Counted from the first letter of the stretch, positions 50,541 through 63,155 are shown. The stretch is 64,000 nucleotides of DNA from Morella rubra (GCA_003952965.2 CM025854.1:575988-639987); one strand, 5' to 3'. Translations and numbers: made by a program. The notes: generated by a model not told the origin, from the sequence alone.

Positions 50541-53500
50541 AAACCCAATGTGGCTGACTTTATTGACTCTTATGTCCATTTTCTCATGTTCCCTCTCCCG
50601 ACTGATATTTTGCACTCGAGTTTTTCTCGAGAAAGTTTAGATTACAAATATAACAAAAAGATGATGGTTGGGCAGCTTAATCCATGAGTTTTGGAGCTTT
50701 CGTAGGGGGTATTAAATCAGATTTAGAGGTAGTTTGTTTTACTTGAACAAAAATACCAAACTTAACAACTCTTGTATCATAATTCAAAGGATAATTAACA
50801 TAGTGTTTGGAAGTAAATTTTAAATTAAAATTTTAAGTATGGTAAAATGTTAAAAAGGAGAATTAAAAAAATTGAAAAAAAGTAAAAAAAAGTAAAGTGA
50901 AAAAAAGTTAAGATGAGGAAAATTAGTAATAATTTTATTGGCATAATATATTATAGTGTTTATGAAGTCTAAAATTTTAAACTAAACTTTTGCCTTTATC
51001 ACAACACCATTCGAAAATTTACCTTTACTTTTATGATTAATTCACCAATTAATACCATCTCTTTTTAAATACCAATAAAATTTAACAAAATTTTATTAAA
51101 ATTTTATACCCAAATACTATGTATGTTAATTAGTGACGTAAATGGAAAATGTACATTCGAGTCTCTTTCCAATCTATTAAATGGGTTTCACTATATGAGG
51201 TAGTTGAGCTTATATTTAATCTATTAATTAGTGAATGATGAAGTCATGTAGACCGGTGGATGATATTGTACCAATTCATATAATTAAAGATGTTGCGTGT
51301 TGATGGAGATAAAATATCACGTGTTGGACATATCTTAATATGATATTCTCTACATCTAAAAATAAAAATATTTGTAATTATGTTTTAATGAACATTTCAG
51401 CTTAAATTGGATGTACCACAAGCATCTTCGCGACTTAATTAATACTTAAGTTAACAGATGATTCTAGTATACAAAATTTGTTATTGTGCTCTCTCGGTTA
51501 GTCTATTCTTAGTTGAATCACACCGGTCCAAAACCAATGCTACGAATTTTTCTAATTATCTAAAAAGGAAATAATCACAAGAATTCTTGCTTTTCTAAGT
51601 GCCCAATAGATGGAGCTTTTGCATAATGTTATCTTCATCTGAAAAAAAACAGAAAAGAATATCATCCTACAAAAGAGTAAATCGGAGATTTTGGGAAATC
51701 TTCCTTTCTTTCGGAGTTAAAAAAGAAATTAATTGTTACCCAAGAATTATTATGCATCGTGAATTGTGTGGGCAAAATTTATTAATTGTAGTTGTTAGGA
51801 GTTAAGAGTGATCGAGACTCCAAGATTAATAGCAAGCGTAGCAGTAGCATGCAGCATGTTCTGTAGCCTGCACAAAATGGTCAACTATGACGAGCGGCAC
51901 GTCTTAACCACTACATAGACGCGAGACCTCTAGTTTTCATGTGATTCACACAGGCGTTAGAAAAAGCCATTCCCACCCATCTCGTAGGCTGGCTTAAAGA
52001 TTCTTTTCCCATGTTTTATGGATCAACCTACCACAAATGCCAACCTGCAATTTTAGTTTGGACAGATGGGTTTAGTTAGTATCATGTTAAGAGGATTTTG
52101 TGCACTCTGTTTTAAGCTTACATAAAGGAGACGTTGGTTTGCCCAATTTTTTGGGGGTCCAAAATTTCCATCACACTAAATACATTTCAAAACCTCAATA
52201 AACGAAACACATTTCACAAACCCCAATAAATTCACACTTTTCACAAACCCTAATAAACTTTAACATTCAAATATTTCTAAAATTTTAAGAATATTCCCTA
52301 AAATTTCGTACACAAACAACTCCAAAGAAGAAGAAAAACAGAGCCAGAGCAGAGTCTGCAGAGAACATTTCCCACAGCATGAGAAAGGGTCAAAAATGAA
52401 AATCAGACACAGCTCACCAACAGGGAATGAAGTGCATTTTTGTACCCAAGGCAGAATATTCCTTTTCAAATTCATTCTGCCAAAAATCTTAGGATTTGTT
52501 TAAGCAGTCACTTCACTAAAAAAAATTGAAAAATGTCTGTTTATGTGAACAAGTTTGGTGTAATATCTATTTGTTTTCAGTGACGAAGATTGCACTCAAG
52601 TCAAAGTCTGCCAGCGATGGTAAGATCCACAAAACTAATTATGGGAGCCTTTGTTGACTTATGTTGCCCATTTATAACTCACTGTATATCAGCATGGACC
52701 TTGTTTGTTGTCATTTTCTTTCATAAAATATATTCGACTTAAAAGTTGGAACACTCCAATCCTCCCAGTTCGGTCAAAGTTTTCTTGCGTTTGGTAGATT
52801 TTATACCAATGGAATATAACTCAAATTAGGTCGGTTTCCAAGCTCTAGACATGGCTTGCCAATGGAACGCTTCCAATATTTATCAGGAACACTGCAAGAT
52901 GAGCGTGTAAACAGAACCTGGAGGATTTCTTTCAGCAGAGCCTAACAAAAAGAACAGTAGTCTTCCAAGTACCAAATAAATAAGAAAAAGCAAAGGGAAA
53001 AACGAGCCATCGTTTGCCAATGGCGAATGTGCTTGAACTTTAATACGTTTTGCAGTCAAAATCACCTACAAGGTCAATGGAAAGATGTGTACCAACCTTA
53101 ACAGTGACGTGAACCAAACTGAGAAGCAAATGTAAATGCAAATAAAGCAAGAAACATCACAACGGCCCCACAGAATAACACATAAAATACTCCACAGTCT
53201 TTCAGTGACTTTGTCAAACCAATTGTAGGTGTGAGAAGATGCAATTTTGAAGTCACACCAAGCACCTCTGCCCTGAAACAACAGCTATATGGTATACACA
53301 AAATGGGGTTAAATAGAAAATAAATGCCGCCGCAGAAAATGGCTCTGCTACTAGGGCTGACCTCCGAACGCCCAACTCCCATTTCCACCAACCACCAACC
53401 CAAGAATCTGTCTCTTCCTATTTCCCAAGAAAATGATGCTCTCCATTGTGCACGAGAGGTTGCTTTCTGACTCAACATATCACCGGTCATAACACGCCAT

Positions 53501-54776
53501 ATGACAGCTCAAGTCACCTTCTGTCTTCGTTTCGTTTCAAACTCTCAATTTACGTAATTATGAAAAATTGTTTTTTCAATGTTCATTTGACACCAGTCCC
53601 TTTGAATTTTGGATTTTTTTTTGGGGGGGGGGGGGGGGTGGTGTTTTGGGTGGTGGAGTTTTTAGCATTTAAAAAAGGCCGAATGGAAATTGGGCTATCA
53701 ACTAGGCACTAGCTATAAAGTCGAAAAGAGAAGCAGGACCAGCGGCCTGCCTGCCTATATCAACTAGATCTAAAGTCTAAAGGCTGAGCAAAAGCTAAAG
53801 AGGAGGACAAGTGAGGAAAAGCTCTAAAGTCTATTTTGATTTTTCCTTAATTCAAGACCCAACAATCTTATCTATTATTTGAAGAGGAGTGGAGGTCAAG
53901 TGGAGATCGATAGAGAACCAGACGAACCAATTAGAGAAGGCAATGCAAGCCTTAACCGAGGGCCATCATTACGTCATGGAGAGGCTCACCTAGTACTTGT
54001 GACAAAAAGAACAAAGCAGCAGACCAAAAAATAGGAGAGGCCACTCATGAACCCAATGCAACAGATCAAAACGGGGGAGAAGCAAAGCTATCAACTATTA
54101 AATTGTGCTGCACAGTCAAACTTAAGTTTCCAAGGTTCAATGGCACCAAAGATTCAACAAGCTGGCTGTGTAGAAGTAGAAGGAACCAATTTTATTCCCC
54201 ATCGTGGGAAGCAAGTGAAGAGCGGATAATCCTAGCTTCCTCTCACTGAGAGAGAGAGAAGCACCATTGTGTTTGATTCCAGCTTCTGCAACACAGTAAA
54301 GTGAGATTGATGGGTGTTCGGAGTTTTGGATTGTGTGGGTTGGGGCTTGCTTTGGCACGAGCTTCATGGTTATGGATTGTGGACGTCAGGTGTCATTGAG
54401 GATGAAAAATTTAGGAGTGCGGGAGCCATGCAAAGGGTTTTGCTTTCGATGAGTGATGACAGAGGCAGGGAGCAGCCTCAATGGCCTGCCACTGTCATTA
54501 CGGGTTAGGATTTCTCAGCGAGTGACAATGGGCCGAAGCAGACTAAGCAGTAGGTCCAGAAAAGCAAAGATTGGGCAAACAAGTAACAACTATTGGATCA
54601 AACGAGAACTAAAGATTTGTTGAGAAACAGAGCAAGATTAAGCCGATCTTAGATCGCCACTCATCCTAACTACAATATACTCCTAAGGTATGCCTTCTGA
54701 AAATCTACTTTCTTTTTAATAAAGGATTTAAAGAGTATAGACTGTTTTTTTACCGTCACAATAACATATAGATGCA
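50541..54776. other. Intergenic, no firm gene
   Basis: Very AT-rich from 50,640 to 51,800. A 130-codon minus-strand frame at 53490-53098 contains two hydrophobic stretches near its end (GVFYVLFCGAVVMFLALFAF), but I recognise no family and see no supporting exons. A 16-base G run lies at 53,623-53,638. Short frames at 54,047-54,508 are unsupported. Confidence 0.35.
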
Positions 54777-55553
54777 TTGATAAGTTATAGCTTCAAGTCT
54801 ACAACTTCCTCCTCTCTCCCGCGTCCGCTTCTTCCTCTCTTAATGCAGAATTCTGAGCTACGGCACCCATCTTTTCAACGTCAACATGTGGAGGCTCGCA
54901 AGTCGCATGCACGAATACAAACTTGCTCTCAAACCGCTATTCCATCCCCCAACCTAGACTCGTTTCTCTCGGATCCGCGGACTATTGCACCTTAAGAGTT
55001 AAGAACCCAGGACACCGTGCGAGAAATCACCAACATTCTCAGCTATCGCAACTGGAAGCTCCAACTAGAATCCTCGGACTGGCAGGGCAAGCTACATCCA
55101 GATGTCATCGGCTCCGTTCTCCGGCCTCCTCGGCTTCTTCCTCTGGTGCGAAGACAAACTCGGCACCTTTCAGAATTTGGATATGTTGTCATTTCTTGTT
55201 GTTTCTCTCTGCAACTTTAGGCATTCGGCTTGCGAAGGGTGTTTTACAGTGTATGATTCGAATTTCCGGGTCGCTCTTCCGATATTTTCGCTGCTATAGA
55301 GGTTTGTTTCCGAAAATGTGATGGGTCTAAATCTAATGCCGTGGTGTTTGATATGTTAATAAATGATTATGGTAAAATGGACCTGTTAGCTGAGGCTGCT
55401 ACTGTTCGTATGGGCTTGAAAGATGGCGGCTTTCTGCCTAGTAGGTTGACATCCCGAAGGTATACAGAGAACCCAAGAAGACTTTTGATTTCTACTTCCT
55501 CAGCATACATTCTTTTATTTATTAGATGGGTAGTATTCGCCTGCTTTCTATAA
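54777..55553 (+). pseudogene. Pentatricopeptide-repeat (PPR) protein 5' fragment, frameshifted
   Basis: PPR-like text is spread over three frames. First comes a presequence-like N-terminus from 54777. Then ITNILSYRNWKLQLESSDWQ and HPDVIGSVLR (frame from 55017), FFLWCEDKLGTFQNLDMLSF (frame from 55102), and FDMLINDYGKMDLLAEAA plus GLKDGGFLPS (frame from 55341). These match the layout of plant organelle-targeted PPR proteins before their repeat array. At least three frame changes and loss of the rest of the array mark a pseudogene. PPR proteins normally bind organelle RNA. Confidence 0.7.
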
Positions 55554-56059
55554 CCTCATGGTTCCCAGCTAATGAACGCATATTGATATAAAGTTCCAAA
55601 CTTTTGCAGAACTCGTATAGACTGCTTTGTTAAGCTCGAATTTTTTTTTTCTTTATAACTGTTACGCTCGGATTAGTAGCAGAAGTTCCAAAAGGGGTAG
55701 AATATTAGCATTCTAACCATCAAACCACTATTCTTAAAATATAGAGAATCTTTCCCTTTTTTTAGTGAAATATTGGAGAGAGAGAGAGAGAGAGAGAGAA
55801 TTAACGACTCCATGAATACTTCATTGTTTACCACAGGGTGGGTTCTTTTTGTTATGAAATGATAATTTACTTAAAGAAACTTTAAGGATGGCAACATATG
55901 AACCTCTGTGACGGCAAGGGCGTGTGCCTGAAAAGATTACAAGTTACTCGGATTTGCCCGTCCTGGCATCGATGTGAGTGAATTAGGTAATCTACTGCCA
56001 GTTGATTAACTTACAACAAAAAAGAAATCCGTCCTATATTTACAATAGCTCACATTTGA
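55554..56059. other. Intergenic with (GA)n
   Basis: A GA microsatellite lies at about 55,776-55,799. The part nearest 56,060 should include the 3' UTR of the minus-strand NLR. Nothing else was recognised. Confidence 0.5.
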
Positions 56060-58816
56060 CTAGCAAAGGGTTTCAACGACTCGATCTTGTCCTGTTAAAT
56101 ATACAAGTTTGATTGTGGCTATGTGTCTTACCTTTGCTTGATCTTCATTTGTATCACCCTGCAGCCTTCGTATAGATTCTTCTGGCATATCCTCCAAGTG
56201 TAACATCTTGAGGCTCGTCAGATGTTCAATGCCCTGAGGCAACATCTTTAGCTCTGGGCAGAGAATTAGATTCAAATCCCGAATGGTTGGCAATGTACCC
56301 TCTTCCAATACTAGACTTTCCAGTTGTGTGAGCTCCACAATGTTCAGCTTCTTGAGTCTAGGAAACCAACCCACCTTGAAGTGCAGGAGCTTCCCATTGT
56401 AGGCCTTCTTGAGTTCAAGAAACACTAAAGCGGACAGTACATGCAGAGAAGAAATCACATCATCATGGAGACAAGACATAGTCAAAAGGAGATGAGTAAG
56501 GTTTGCTAGGGATCCAAGCCAGTGGGGCAACCTACTTAACTGCCCAGCCAATTTCAGCTTCTGAAGAAACGGTGGAGGCATAGATAAGGCTTCCAACTGA
56601 AGTTCTTCCTTATTAATCGCTGTAATACCTAAATGGAGGAGGCTTTTCATCTTTTGAATGGAAGGACACAACTTTGGCCCATCAACCATTCTGAGCTTTG
56701 TGATCTCCAGCCTTCTTAGCTCAGTTAGGTTCCCAACCCCTTGGATTAACTCTTCCTCTGCTTCAACGCATGCTAAAGTTTGCAGGCCTTCAATATTCCA
56801 TATTCCCGCTGGGGGTTGTACACTGTTAGGACTATTGGATACTTCAGAATTCTGATCATTGCTGCCACACATGTATAGATGTCTCAATCTTGGTAGATTT
56901 GATATTCCATTTGGTAGCTTTCTCACATTAGTATACCGAACATCCAAGGTTTGTAGATTCTGTAGCCTTTCTATTGACTTTGGAAGCTCACTAATCTTGG
57001 TATCTCTTAAGTTCAAGTACCTCAAATTGAACAATCTGATCAATGTGCCTGGTATTTTTTCAATAGGAACACCTTGCAGTTCAAGGACCCTCAGCAATTT
57101 GAATTTGGATGATACTGCATCCATAGAGAATGAGGTGCACGTATCTGTCTTAAAGACAAATAAAGATCGCAGATGTTGTGACATGGTACTGCTCAGTTGA
57201 ATGCTTTCATCTCTATCATAAATGGATAAGTGGTGAGTTTTTCCTTCTAGCCTTGACTCAGGTCCATCATATGCAGTACAGAAATTCTGTTTCTCAGATG
57301 TCGCCATTGCCAGTTCACGCATAACGTCATGTAGTCGACATGTCTTCACCCTCCCATCAGCATTAGTCTCTGTGACCTGAATCATGCTTCTAAAAATTAG
57401 GTCTGTGAGGTACTCCTCTGCTATATCCTCCATAGTCATCCCTTTTCTTTCTTTAATGAACCCTTCCGCTACCCAGAGCCGAATTAGCTTCTTCCTCTTG
57501 ATCTGGTAACCATAATGGAATATGCAGCAATACAGGAAACAGTGTTTTAGATAGTAGGGTAAGTCTTTGAAGCTCAAAAGCAAGATACCCTTCACTTTTT
57601 CAAGGATGGGATTGTTGCTAAGTTGCCAATTGAGACTTTCCTTTACTTTCTTCCATTCCCCAACTGTTTTGCTTCTCGAACACATGAGACCTCCGATCGC
57701 CACTATGGCAAGTGGCAAGCCTTCACATTTCTTCATTATGTCTTGAGCCAATGGTTGCAGCTCCGGGGGACAGCAGCGACCCGCTTCATTCCAAAATGTC
57801 TTCTTACAGAAGAGGGCCCAAGCATCACTCTCCTGAAGGGGTTCAAGGCGATGAAGACGGAATCCGACTCCAACAGATGTAGCTACATTCTCATTTCTCG
57901 TCGTGAGGACAATTCGGCTTCCATGTTTATTGTTTGGAAACGCACCTCTTATTATACTCCAGAGATCTATACTCCATACATCATCCAAGACAACAACATA
58001 CCTCTTCCGCTGCAAATAGTCAATAAGCATCGCCATGAGCTGCATATTGTTCATCGATCCAAAGTTGCTTGGTAAGTCTACCCGCTTTGCATAAAAAAAT
58101 TCTCTGACAATGCTTCTTAGCAGTTCGTGGATGCCGGTTGATTGAGACACGGATATCCATGCACAGCAATCAAAGTTTCTCTGGATTCTTTGGTCATTGT
58201 AGACTCTTGTAACGAGAGTGGTCTTACCTAGGCCACCCATTCCCACAATTGAGATAATTGTGCGGCGTTGTTCAGACTCCAGTAACCATTCGAGCAATTT
58301 TTCCGTATTTCCTTCCATCCCAACTATTTCGTCATCCTCAAAAAACCTTGATGATTCTCCATAGTGACGCCAGCTTTCAGTAGCCATATTTGTCCCTTCA
58401 TCAAGCTTATGAAAACCATATCTCTTGCTTCTCTCTGAGATCTCATGCACCTTGGCTTTGATCTTTGGAAACTTTGAAGAAATCTGACTCCTTGCAGTGA
58501 TGTTCTTGGGGAAGTTGATGATGTCTTTGGCAATACCCTTTAAACCAATTTTACGCTTCCCCCTGTCTTTGAGATGCATGAACTCATCTATGATATCCTC
58601 AACTTCAGACGCAACTTCTCTTACTTGCCTCACCCAAGTTTCCACTACTTCACTTCTTTGCATACTCCTTTCTGCATCTCTTAATAAGGATTTCATGCTC
58701 TCTAGCTCAAGCTTGATCTCTTCAATTTCATCATGATGACCTCCTAGCAGTGATGCCTTTTGCCGTAGGATACTTGTTAGTTTATCAAGTAAAAAGTTCA
58801 CAGCACCATCTGCCAT
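56060..58816 (-). CDS. CC-NBS-LRR (CNL) disease-resistance-type protein, 918 aa
   Basis: Single-exon intact frame. Residues 1 to about 130 form an Rx-type coiled coil with the EDVID-like EVEDIIDEF (71-79). The NB-ARC module follows: P-loop GMGGLGKTT (192-200), RNBS-A FDCCAWISVSQS (about 215-226), kinase-2 YVVVLDDVW (273-281), RNBS-B GSRIVLTTRN (299-308), GLPLA (366-370), RNBS-D CFLYCCIFHYGYQI (426-439). The MHD position reads LHD (495-497) instead of MHD. Leucine-rich repeats run from about 545 to the end, including LRYLNLRDTKISELP and LQTLDVRYTN. The family (RPM1/Sr35 type) senses pathogen effectors at or near the plasma membrane and triggers cell death through oligomeric resistosomes. The start is the MADGAVNFLLDKL methionine, typical of the class. 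Nothing indicates which pathogen it recognises. Confidence 0.95.
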   Translation of the reverse strand: MADGAVNFLLDKLTSILRQKASLLGGHHDEIEEIKLELESMKSLLRDAERSMQRSEVVETWVRQVREVASEVEDIIDEFMHLKDRGKRKIGLKGIAKDIINFPKNITARSQISSKFPKIKAKVHEISERSKRYGFHKLDEGTNMATESWRHYGESSRFFEDDEIVGMEGNTEKLLEWLLESEQRRTIISIVGMGGLGKTTLVTRVYNDQRIQRNFDCCAWISVSQSTGIHELLRSIVREFFYAKRVDLPSNFGSMNNMQLMAMLIDYLQRKRYVVVLDDVWSIDLWSIIRGAFPNNKHGSRIVLTTRNENVATSVGVGFRLHRLEPLQESDAWALFCKKTFWNEAGRCCPPELQPLAQDIMKKCEGLPLAIVAIGGLMCSRSKTVGEWKKVKESLNWQLSNNPILEKVKGILLLSFKDLPYYLKHCFLYCCIFHYGYQIKRKKLIRLWVAEGFIKERKGMTMEDIAEEYLTDLIFRSMIQVTETNADGRVKTCRLHDVMRELAMATSEKQNFCTAYDGPESRLEGKTHHLSIYDRDESIQLSSTMSQHLRSLFVFKTDTCTSFSMDAVSSKFKLLRVLELQGVPIEKIPGTLIRLFNLRYLNLRDTKISELPKSIERLQNLQTLDVRYTNVRKLPNGISNLPRLRHLYMCGSNDQNSEVSNSPNSVQPPAGIWNIEGLQTLACVEAEEELIQGVGNLTELRRLEITKLRMVDGPKLCPSIQKMKSLLHLGITAINKEELQLEALSMPPPFLQKLKLAGQLSRLPHWLGSLANLTHLLLTMSCLHDDVISSLHVLSALVFLELKKAYNGKLLHFKVGWFPRLKKLNIVELTQLESLVLEEGTLPTIRDLNLILCPELKMLPQGIEHLTSLKMLHLEDMPEESIRRLQGDTNEDQAKVRHIATIKLVYLTGQDRVVETLC

Positions 58817-58945
58817 ATTTTTCTCTCAAATTTCTCCGTCCCTCTCTTTCCCCTTTACTTTTGGTTTCTTTCCTTTGCCTTAGCTCTTCATAGGGTGGAA
58901 AACCAGAGGAAGGTAGGAGGCATTGACAACAAAGAGTACTCTCCC

Positions 58946-58970
58946 ATCCCTCTCTCTCTCTCTCTCTCTC
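58946..58970. repeat. (CT)n microsatellite upstream of the NLR
   Basis: An uninterrupted CT run lies about 130-155 bp upstream of the NLR start codon. On the NLR coding strand it is a GA run in the 5' UTR or promoter. Confidence 0.9.
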
Positions 58971-59061
58971 TGTTTTTCTTTTTTTGGTTAATGTGCAGAT
59001 AATTGACGAAGCCAATGAAGACTTGAAAAGTCATGGGTATGAATGTGGGTGCGAATAAGTT

Positions 59062-59175
59062 TCATATGCTTGCTTTACATCATGAATGACAGCTTTCAGA
59101 TAGCCCACCACTGTACAAAAATTGTCACTACATGTCTCAAGAATATCTGGTTTAGCTTCTTTGCTGATAGACTAG
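59062..59175. repeat. Direct repeat, copy A (NLR upstream region)
   Basis: Sequence around gacagctttcagatagc, attgtcactacatgtctcaa and ggtttagcttctttgctgat recurs at 63191-63303 in the same orientation with few mismatches. It lies about 250-360 bp upstream of the NLR start. Confidence 0.85.
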
Positions 59176-59562
59176 GAAAGCCTCCAGGCATTTTCCAAGT
59201 TAAGGCATGACGTTGAACGTTGTGGGACACGGTATAGCCTACAGAGAAAAGGTCAGATGCACAACCAATAGTATACGGCTCAAGTTGTCCAGCTTTTGTT
59301 TGAATCTACGACATTTTGGTTTGTTTGTGTCTCTTTGTGCTTGCAAGACTTTCTTCTGGTTTCTGTATATTAAGGTTCCGTATTTGCTCAAAAGAAAAAA
59401 AAAAAAGTCGTAACGCGTTCTACAGAAATCATATGTAACTCAATCAAAGGAAAAAGGAAAGATTAAACAAGGAAAATGTAGTAGAAAAACAGGATGAGAT
59501 TGTTCATCACGTATTCATTTCACCCCCCCTACACACACACACACCAGCCAACAGGGATTGAC

Positions 59563-60730
59563 TTTTTTTTTTTTTTGATAAGCAAAATTTCATTACTGAA
59601 GCAAAGGCAGAGCTACAACAATGAGAGAAACCGAGCCACAAAAACAAAAACAAGAGAGTCAAGGGGGGTCCGCGCCCGAATACACCCACGGAAAATCTAC
59701 AAACAGCTCTAAAAAGCGGGGAACACTACCCTCAAAACAAGAGGAGGCAGCCCAACGAGCAACACCGTGTGCTAAAGAATTCGCACTGCGAGGAGAAAAA
59801 CAAAAAGCACAGGACTCCAAAGCAGAGGCATAAGATAGAGAGGCAGAACAGATCGCATCTAAAACCCAAGGACAAAACCTTGGATAGTGCAAAAGAGCAT
59901 CGATCACCACATTAGAGTCACCTTCTAGAATAATGCTCCGGTGGCGAAGGAGAGAAGCATGGAGAATTCCAAACTGGGCTGCAAGGGCTTCCCACACAAG
60001 CGGATCCGAAGGACCCAAAAGTTTAGACGCAGCAAATAAAATCAGCCCCTCAGAATTCCTACCAATGCAAGCAACCGCACAAAAATCAGCACGAATGGCA
60101 ACATCCACGTTAACTTTGCAGAGGATACCCAAAGGAGGAGACCAGACAGCATTCGGCTTTTCATGCACTGAGGAAGACCATGCCGCACAATGCTCCCTGC
60201 TAATCTTGATCACCTTCGTAGCCAGCTTAAAAGGATCATCAAAGGGCTTCCCGTGAACAGCCAAGTTACGGTTGAACCAAACCAAGTCAATGGTGACAGC
60301 CGCAAAAATCTGGAAAGCATGGATCTCATCAGATGGAATCCCCAAGACAGCAACGGGATTAAGAATGAGTTTAATCCATGAGACCAAAGAAAAATCAACA
60401 AAGCGATGACAATCCAAGGGCCACCGAGAATGCCGCCAAATAATGCAGGAGAAAGGACACTCGAATAAGAGATGCTGCAAAGATTCCACAGCCTCTTTGC
60501 ACAGAGAACAGATGGCGTCACCCCGAGAATTCGCTCCAATCGCAGTGGCCACACGCACACGCGTAGGAAGGAGTTCCAACAAACTTTCCACAAGAGGAGC
60601 TTCAGACGTTTATGGAGACAAAGTTGCCAAAGTTTTTGCCAGTCACCGGCAGACATCTCCATACCAGCTGGGGGCACCACAAGAGATAAAGATTTATACA
60701 TGGACTTCACCGAAAAAATACCAGACAATT
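59563..60730 (-). mobile_element. 5'-truncated LINE with zf-RVT and RNase H remnants
   Basis: A 310-codon minus-strand frame (60591-59659) contains a zf-RVT motif (CSLCKEAVESLQHLLFEC) and an RNase H-like domain of the plant LINE type (VNVDVAI, VWEALAAQ, EGDSNVVIDAL, ANSLAHGVARWA). Its upstream part (GIFSVKSMYKSL, WQKLWQLCLHKRLKLLLWK) is in a different frame (60728 onward), so there is a frameshift near 60,560-60,600. The plus-strand T run at 59563-59576 is the poly(A) tail. Endonuclease and RT core are missing. No target-site duplication was found, so the 5' limit is approximate. Confidence 0.85.
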
Positions 60731-62515
60731 GTATGGGCTGCTACAAAATGATGGATATGGCATTCCGACCAATAGCTCAGAAAATGTAAGCCCTCTTACC
60801 TGAGCTACTCTCTGACAATTTTATGAATTTGCTTCTGGATTTTTTCTTTGTATCTGCTCATAATAGTTTAAATTCTTCTTTCCTTATTTTACAGTTCTCT
60901 ACTTTAATACCTAGCTATTGGCAGTACAACATTCAGGGGAACAAGTTATAGTATGCAGTTATTCATTGACTGTGAAGAATGCACTCAGAAAATCTGATGT
61001 ATACTGTATAAATGGAAAACCCTGAGAGTCATGAAATCATGAAAATCCTTCGAGCTGGGTCAGAAAGAGGGGAAAATTGAACTCAAGCTGTTGAACCTTC
61101 CAACTCATTCTGGAAATCACATGAGCTTAAATCCAAGAGAGTGAGGACCTCTACAGGTATTTTTGTGCAAGACCACGAACTTTTGTATCGAAGTGTGACG
61201 AAGTAATGCGAGAACCGGGCAAGTACAGGGGAGGGATTCAGAAAAATCTGCAAATGGCCAGAGACCATATCAGCCAATAAACTGCGTGCCATTGGCGAGC
61301 TTCCAGAACAAGCACGTATCTTTGAAAATAAAACCTCCCACTAGAGGTGGCCTTTTCATGGAAACAGAGTAAGTGGGTCCCGACAAAAAATTTCACAATT
61401 GTCCTGCATACTGTAATTACAGAACGGACAGCGGCAAATAATTGCATGCCACTGGTAGTTCGTCTCATCCCGTTCTATGGCTTCAAAATAAAGAGGTTAG
61501 GTTCTCAACAATACATTATTATGCCACGAAGAGGACAAGAATGAGTGCTCAGAAATCATCATCATTGTTAAAGAGAGCCAATCTACCAAAAAGAACATGT
61601 TACATACTACCAGAACTAATATCAGAGGGAAGAAGAAATTTAATAGATAAATTGAGAGCCACAGTTTACCTTTATATAAAGCTCATGAACCTCTTGGAAA
61701 AAGCTCTTAATTCCATCATCTACCCCTCTTCTACCCATCCCCGCAAGCCACCCGCATTCTTCCCCAAAATCAATTGGTTCTGACATATAAAACCAATTCA
61801 CATAACTCCGGTGGAAGATCCCCATTTTGGTATTTACTCTCTGAAAACCTCAACTCATTCGATCACATTCCCAGTAGAGATTCAGCAAATATTGCGTTCT
61901 CCACAACTAAATGCAAACTTCAAAGAAGCATCAAACCTGAAAGTTTCCACCAGCGGAATTGGAATTTGCACAGACATGGAAATACCTGAAGATTAGAATC
62001 TAACCTACATATTTATTTATCTACTTTTGGGAATGCTTCTCTGTGATTTGGTGAGTTACTTAAAATCCAGATTTAACGCAAGAAAAAAAAAATTTCACAA
62101 TCTTTATCTGAGCCAAAAATTTAACCCAAAGAAAAACTACGATTATAACAGGAATGGAGCAAAACTAAAACATCGAAAACAAAAAATTTCGAAAAGAATG
62201 CTGCATTACGGATACAAGGGAAGAACAAACAAATCACATTCTATTTTGAGATCGAATACAAATGCTCCAACAAACCCCATACATAATCATAATTTTATAG
62301 CTACATCGAAAAAAAAACTTACAGACTAAATAAAGAAAACTACGAGGATGCAGTCTCAGGATAAGAAGTTAAGAACTCGCCGAGATAGAAGCAGATATTT
62401 CGGAGTGAGGGAGGGAGCAAGAGCCTGTTCTGCAGAGAGAGAGAGATACGAAGAGGGTTTCTCCATATTCTTATTTTGCCCAAACTCAAAAAATAAAAAT
62501 AAAAAATAAAAATAA
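60731..62515. other. Unassigned; possible minus-strand leader exon near 62,340-62,470
   Basis: No coding frame above 113 codons is convincing. On the minus strand, 62,470-62,340 is rich in CT/TC and ends near 'ctgtaag', like a plant 5' UTR exon with a donor. It could be the leader of a non-coding transcript or of a lost gene. A link to the NLR (through a very long leader intron) is possible but not shown. Confidence 0.3.
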
Positions 62516-63155
62516 AGGTGAGTAATGCGGATGGAATTCGAATGATAAATTCTGGTATTCGCCGGATTGTAATTTTTTTTTTTAATTTTATCGTAATGAT
62601 AAAATTAAAATTTATAAAATTGGAATAAAAAATTTCGATTTTAGTATGTAAATTTTTTTAGACATGTTTTTTTAAAGTTTTAACGAGTTAAAAATATTTT
62701 TTTAAACAAATTTTTGGAAGATTTTTTTATTATTCATCATAAATTAACAATAAATAAAAACATTCAACCAAAATTTAGATTCTAAAATAAACATTAAAAA
62801 AATTTGATACTTATCATATGTTATAATTTATTTTAAGCACTGTTTTTTTAAAAAAAAAAAATCGAAATTGAAAATTTCGATATTTTTTAATTATTCATCA
62901 TAAATTAAAAATAAATATAAAATTTTCATCAAAAATCTAGATTATAAAATAAACATTCAATCAAATTACATATGTTGTATTTTATTTTGAGCACTATTTT
63001 TTTAGAAAAACCGAAACCGGAAATTCTGGTTCCAATTCTGAAAATTGTTAAAAATGACTTCCAGTTCTGATATATGCTGGAACCGAAACGAAATTTTTAG
63101 AATCTTTAGTGGAACCAGAAATTCCAATTCCTATCGAAATTTTTACTCACCCTTA
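62516..63155. mobile_element. Putative MITE with short TIR and internal tandem repeat
   Basis: The left end ggtgagtaa and right end ttactcaccc are inverted repeats. The interior is AT-rich with 'accgaaaccggaa' phrases near the right end. A block of about 150 bp (attcatcataaattaa…aaaataaacatt…atgtt.tatttta…gcact.ttttttt) occurs twice in tandem, at about 62,730-62,850 and 62,892-63,005. No transposase. No target duplication was confirmed. Confidence 0.5.

Noticed and set aside
53098..53490. 130-codon minus-strand frame with hydrophobic stretches
   Set aside because: There is no family resemblance, no supporting exons and no convincing leader. It is kept only as a note in the intergenic entry.
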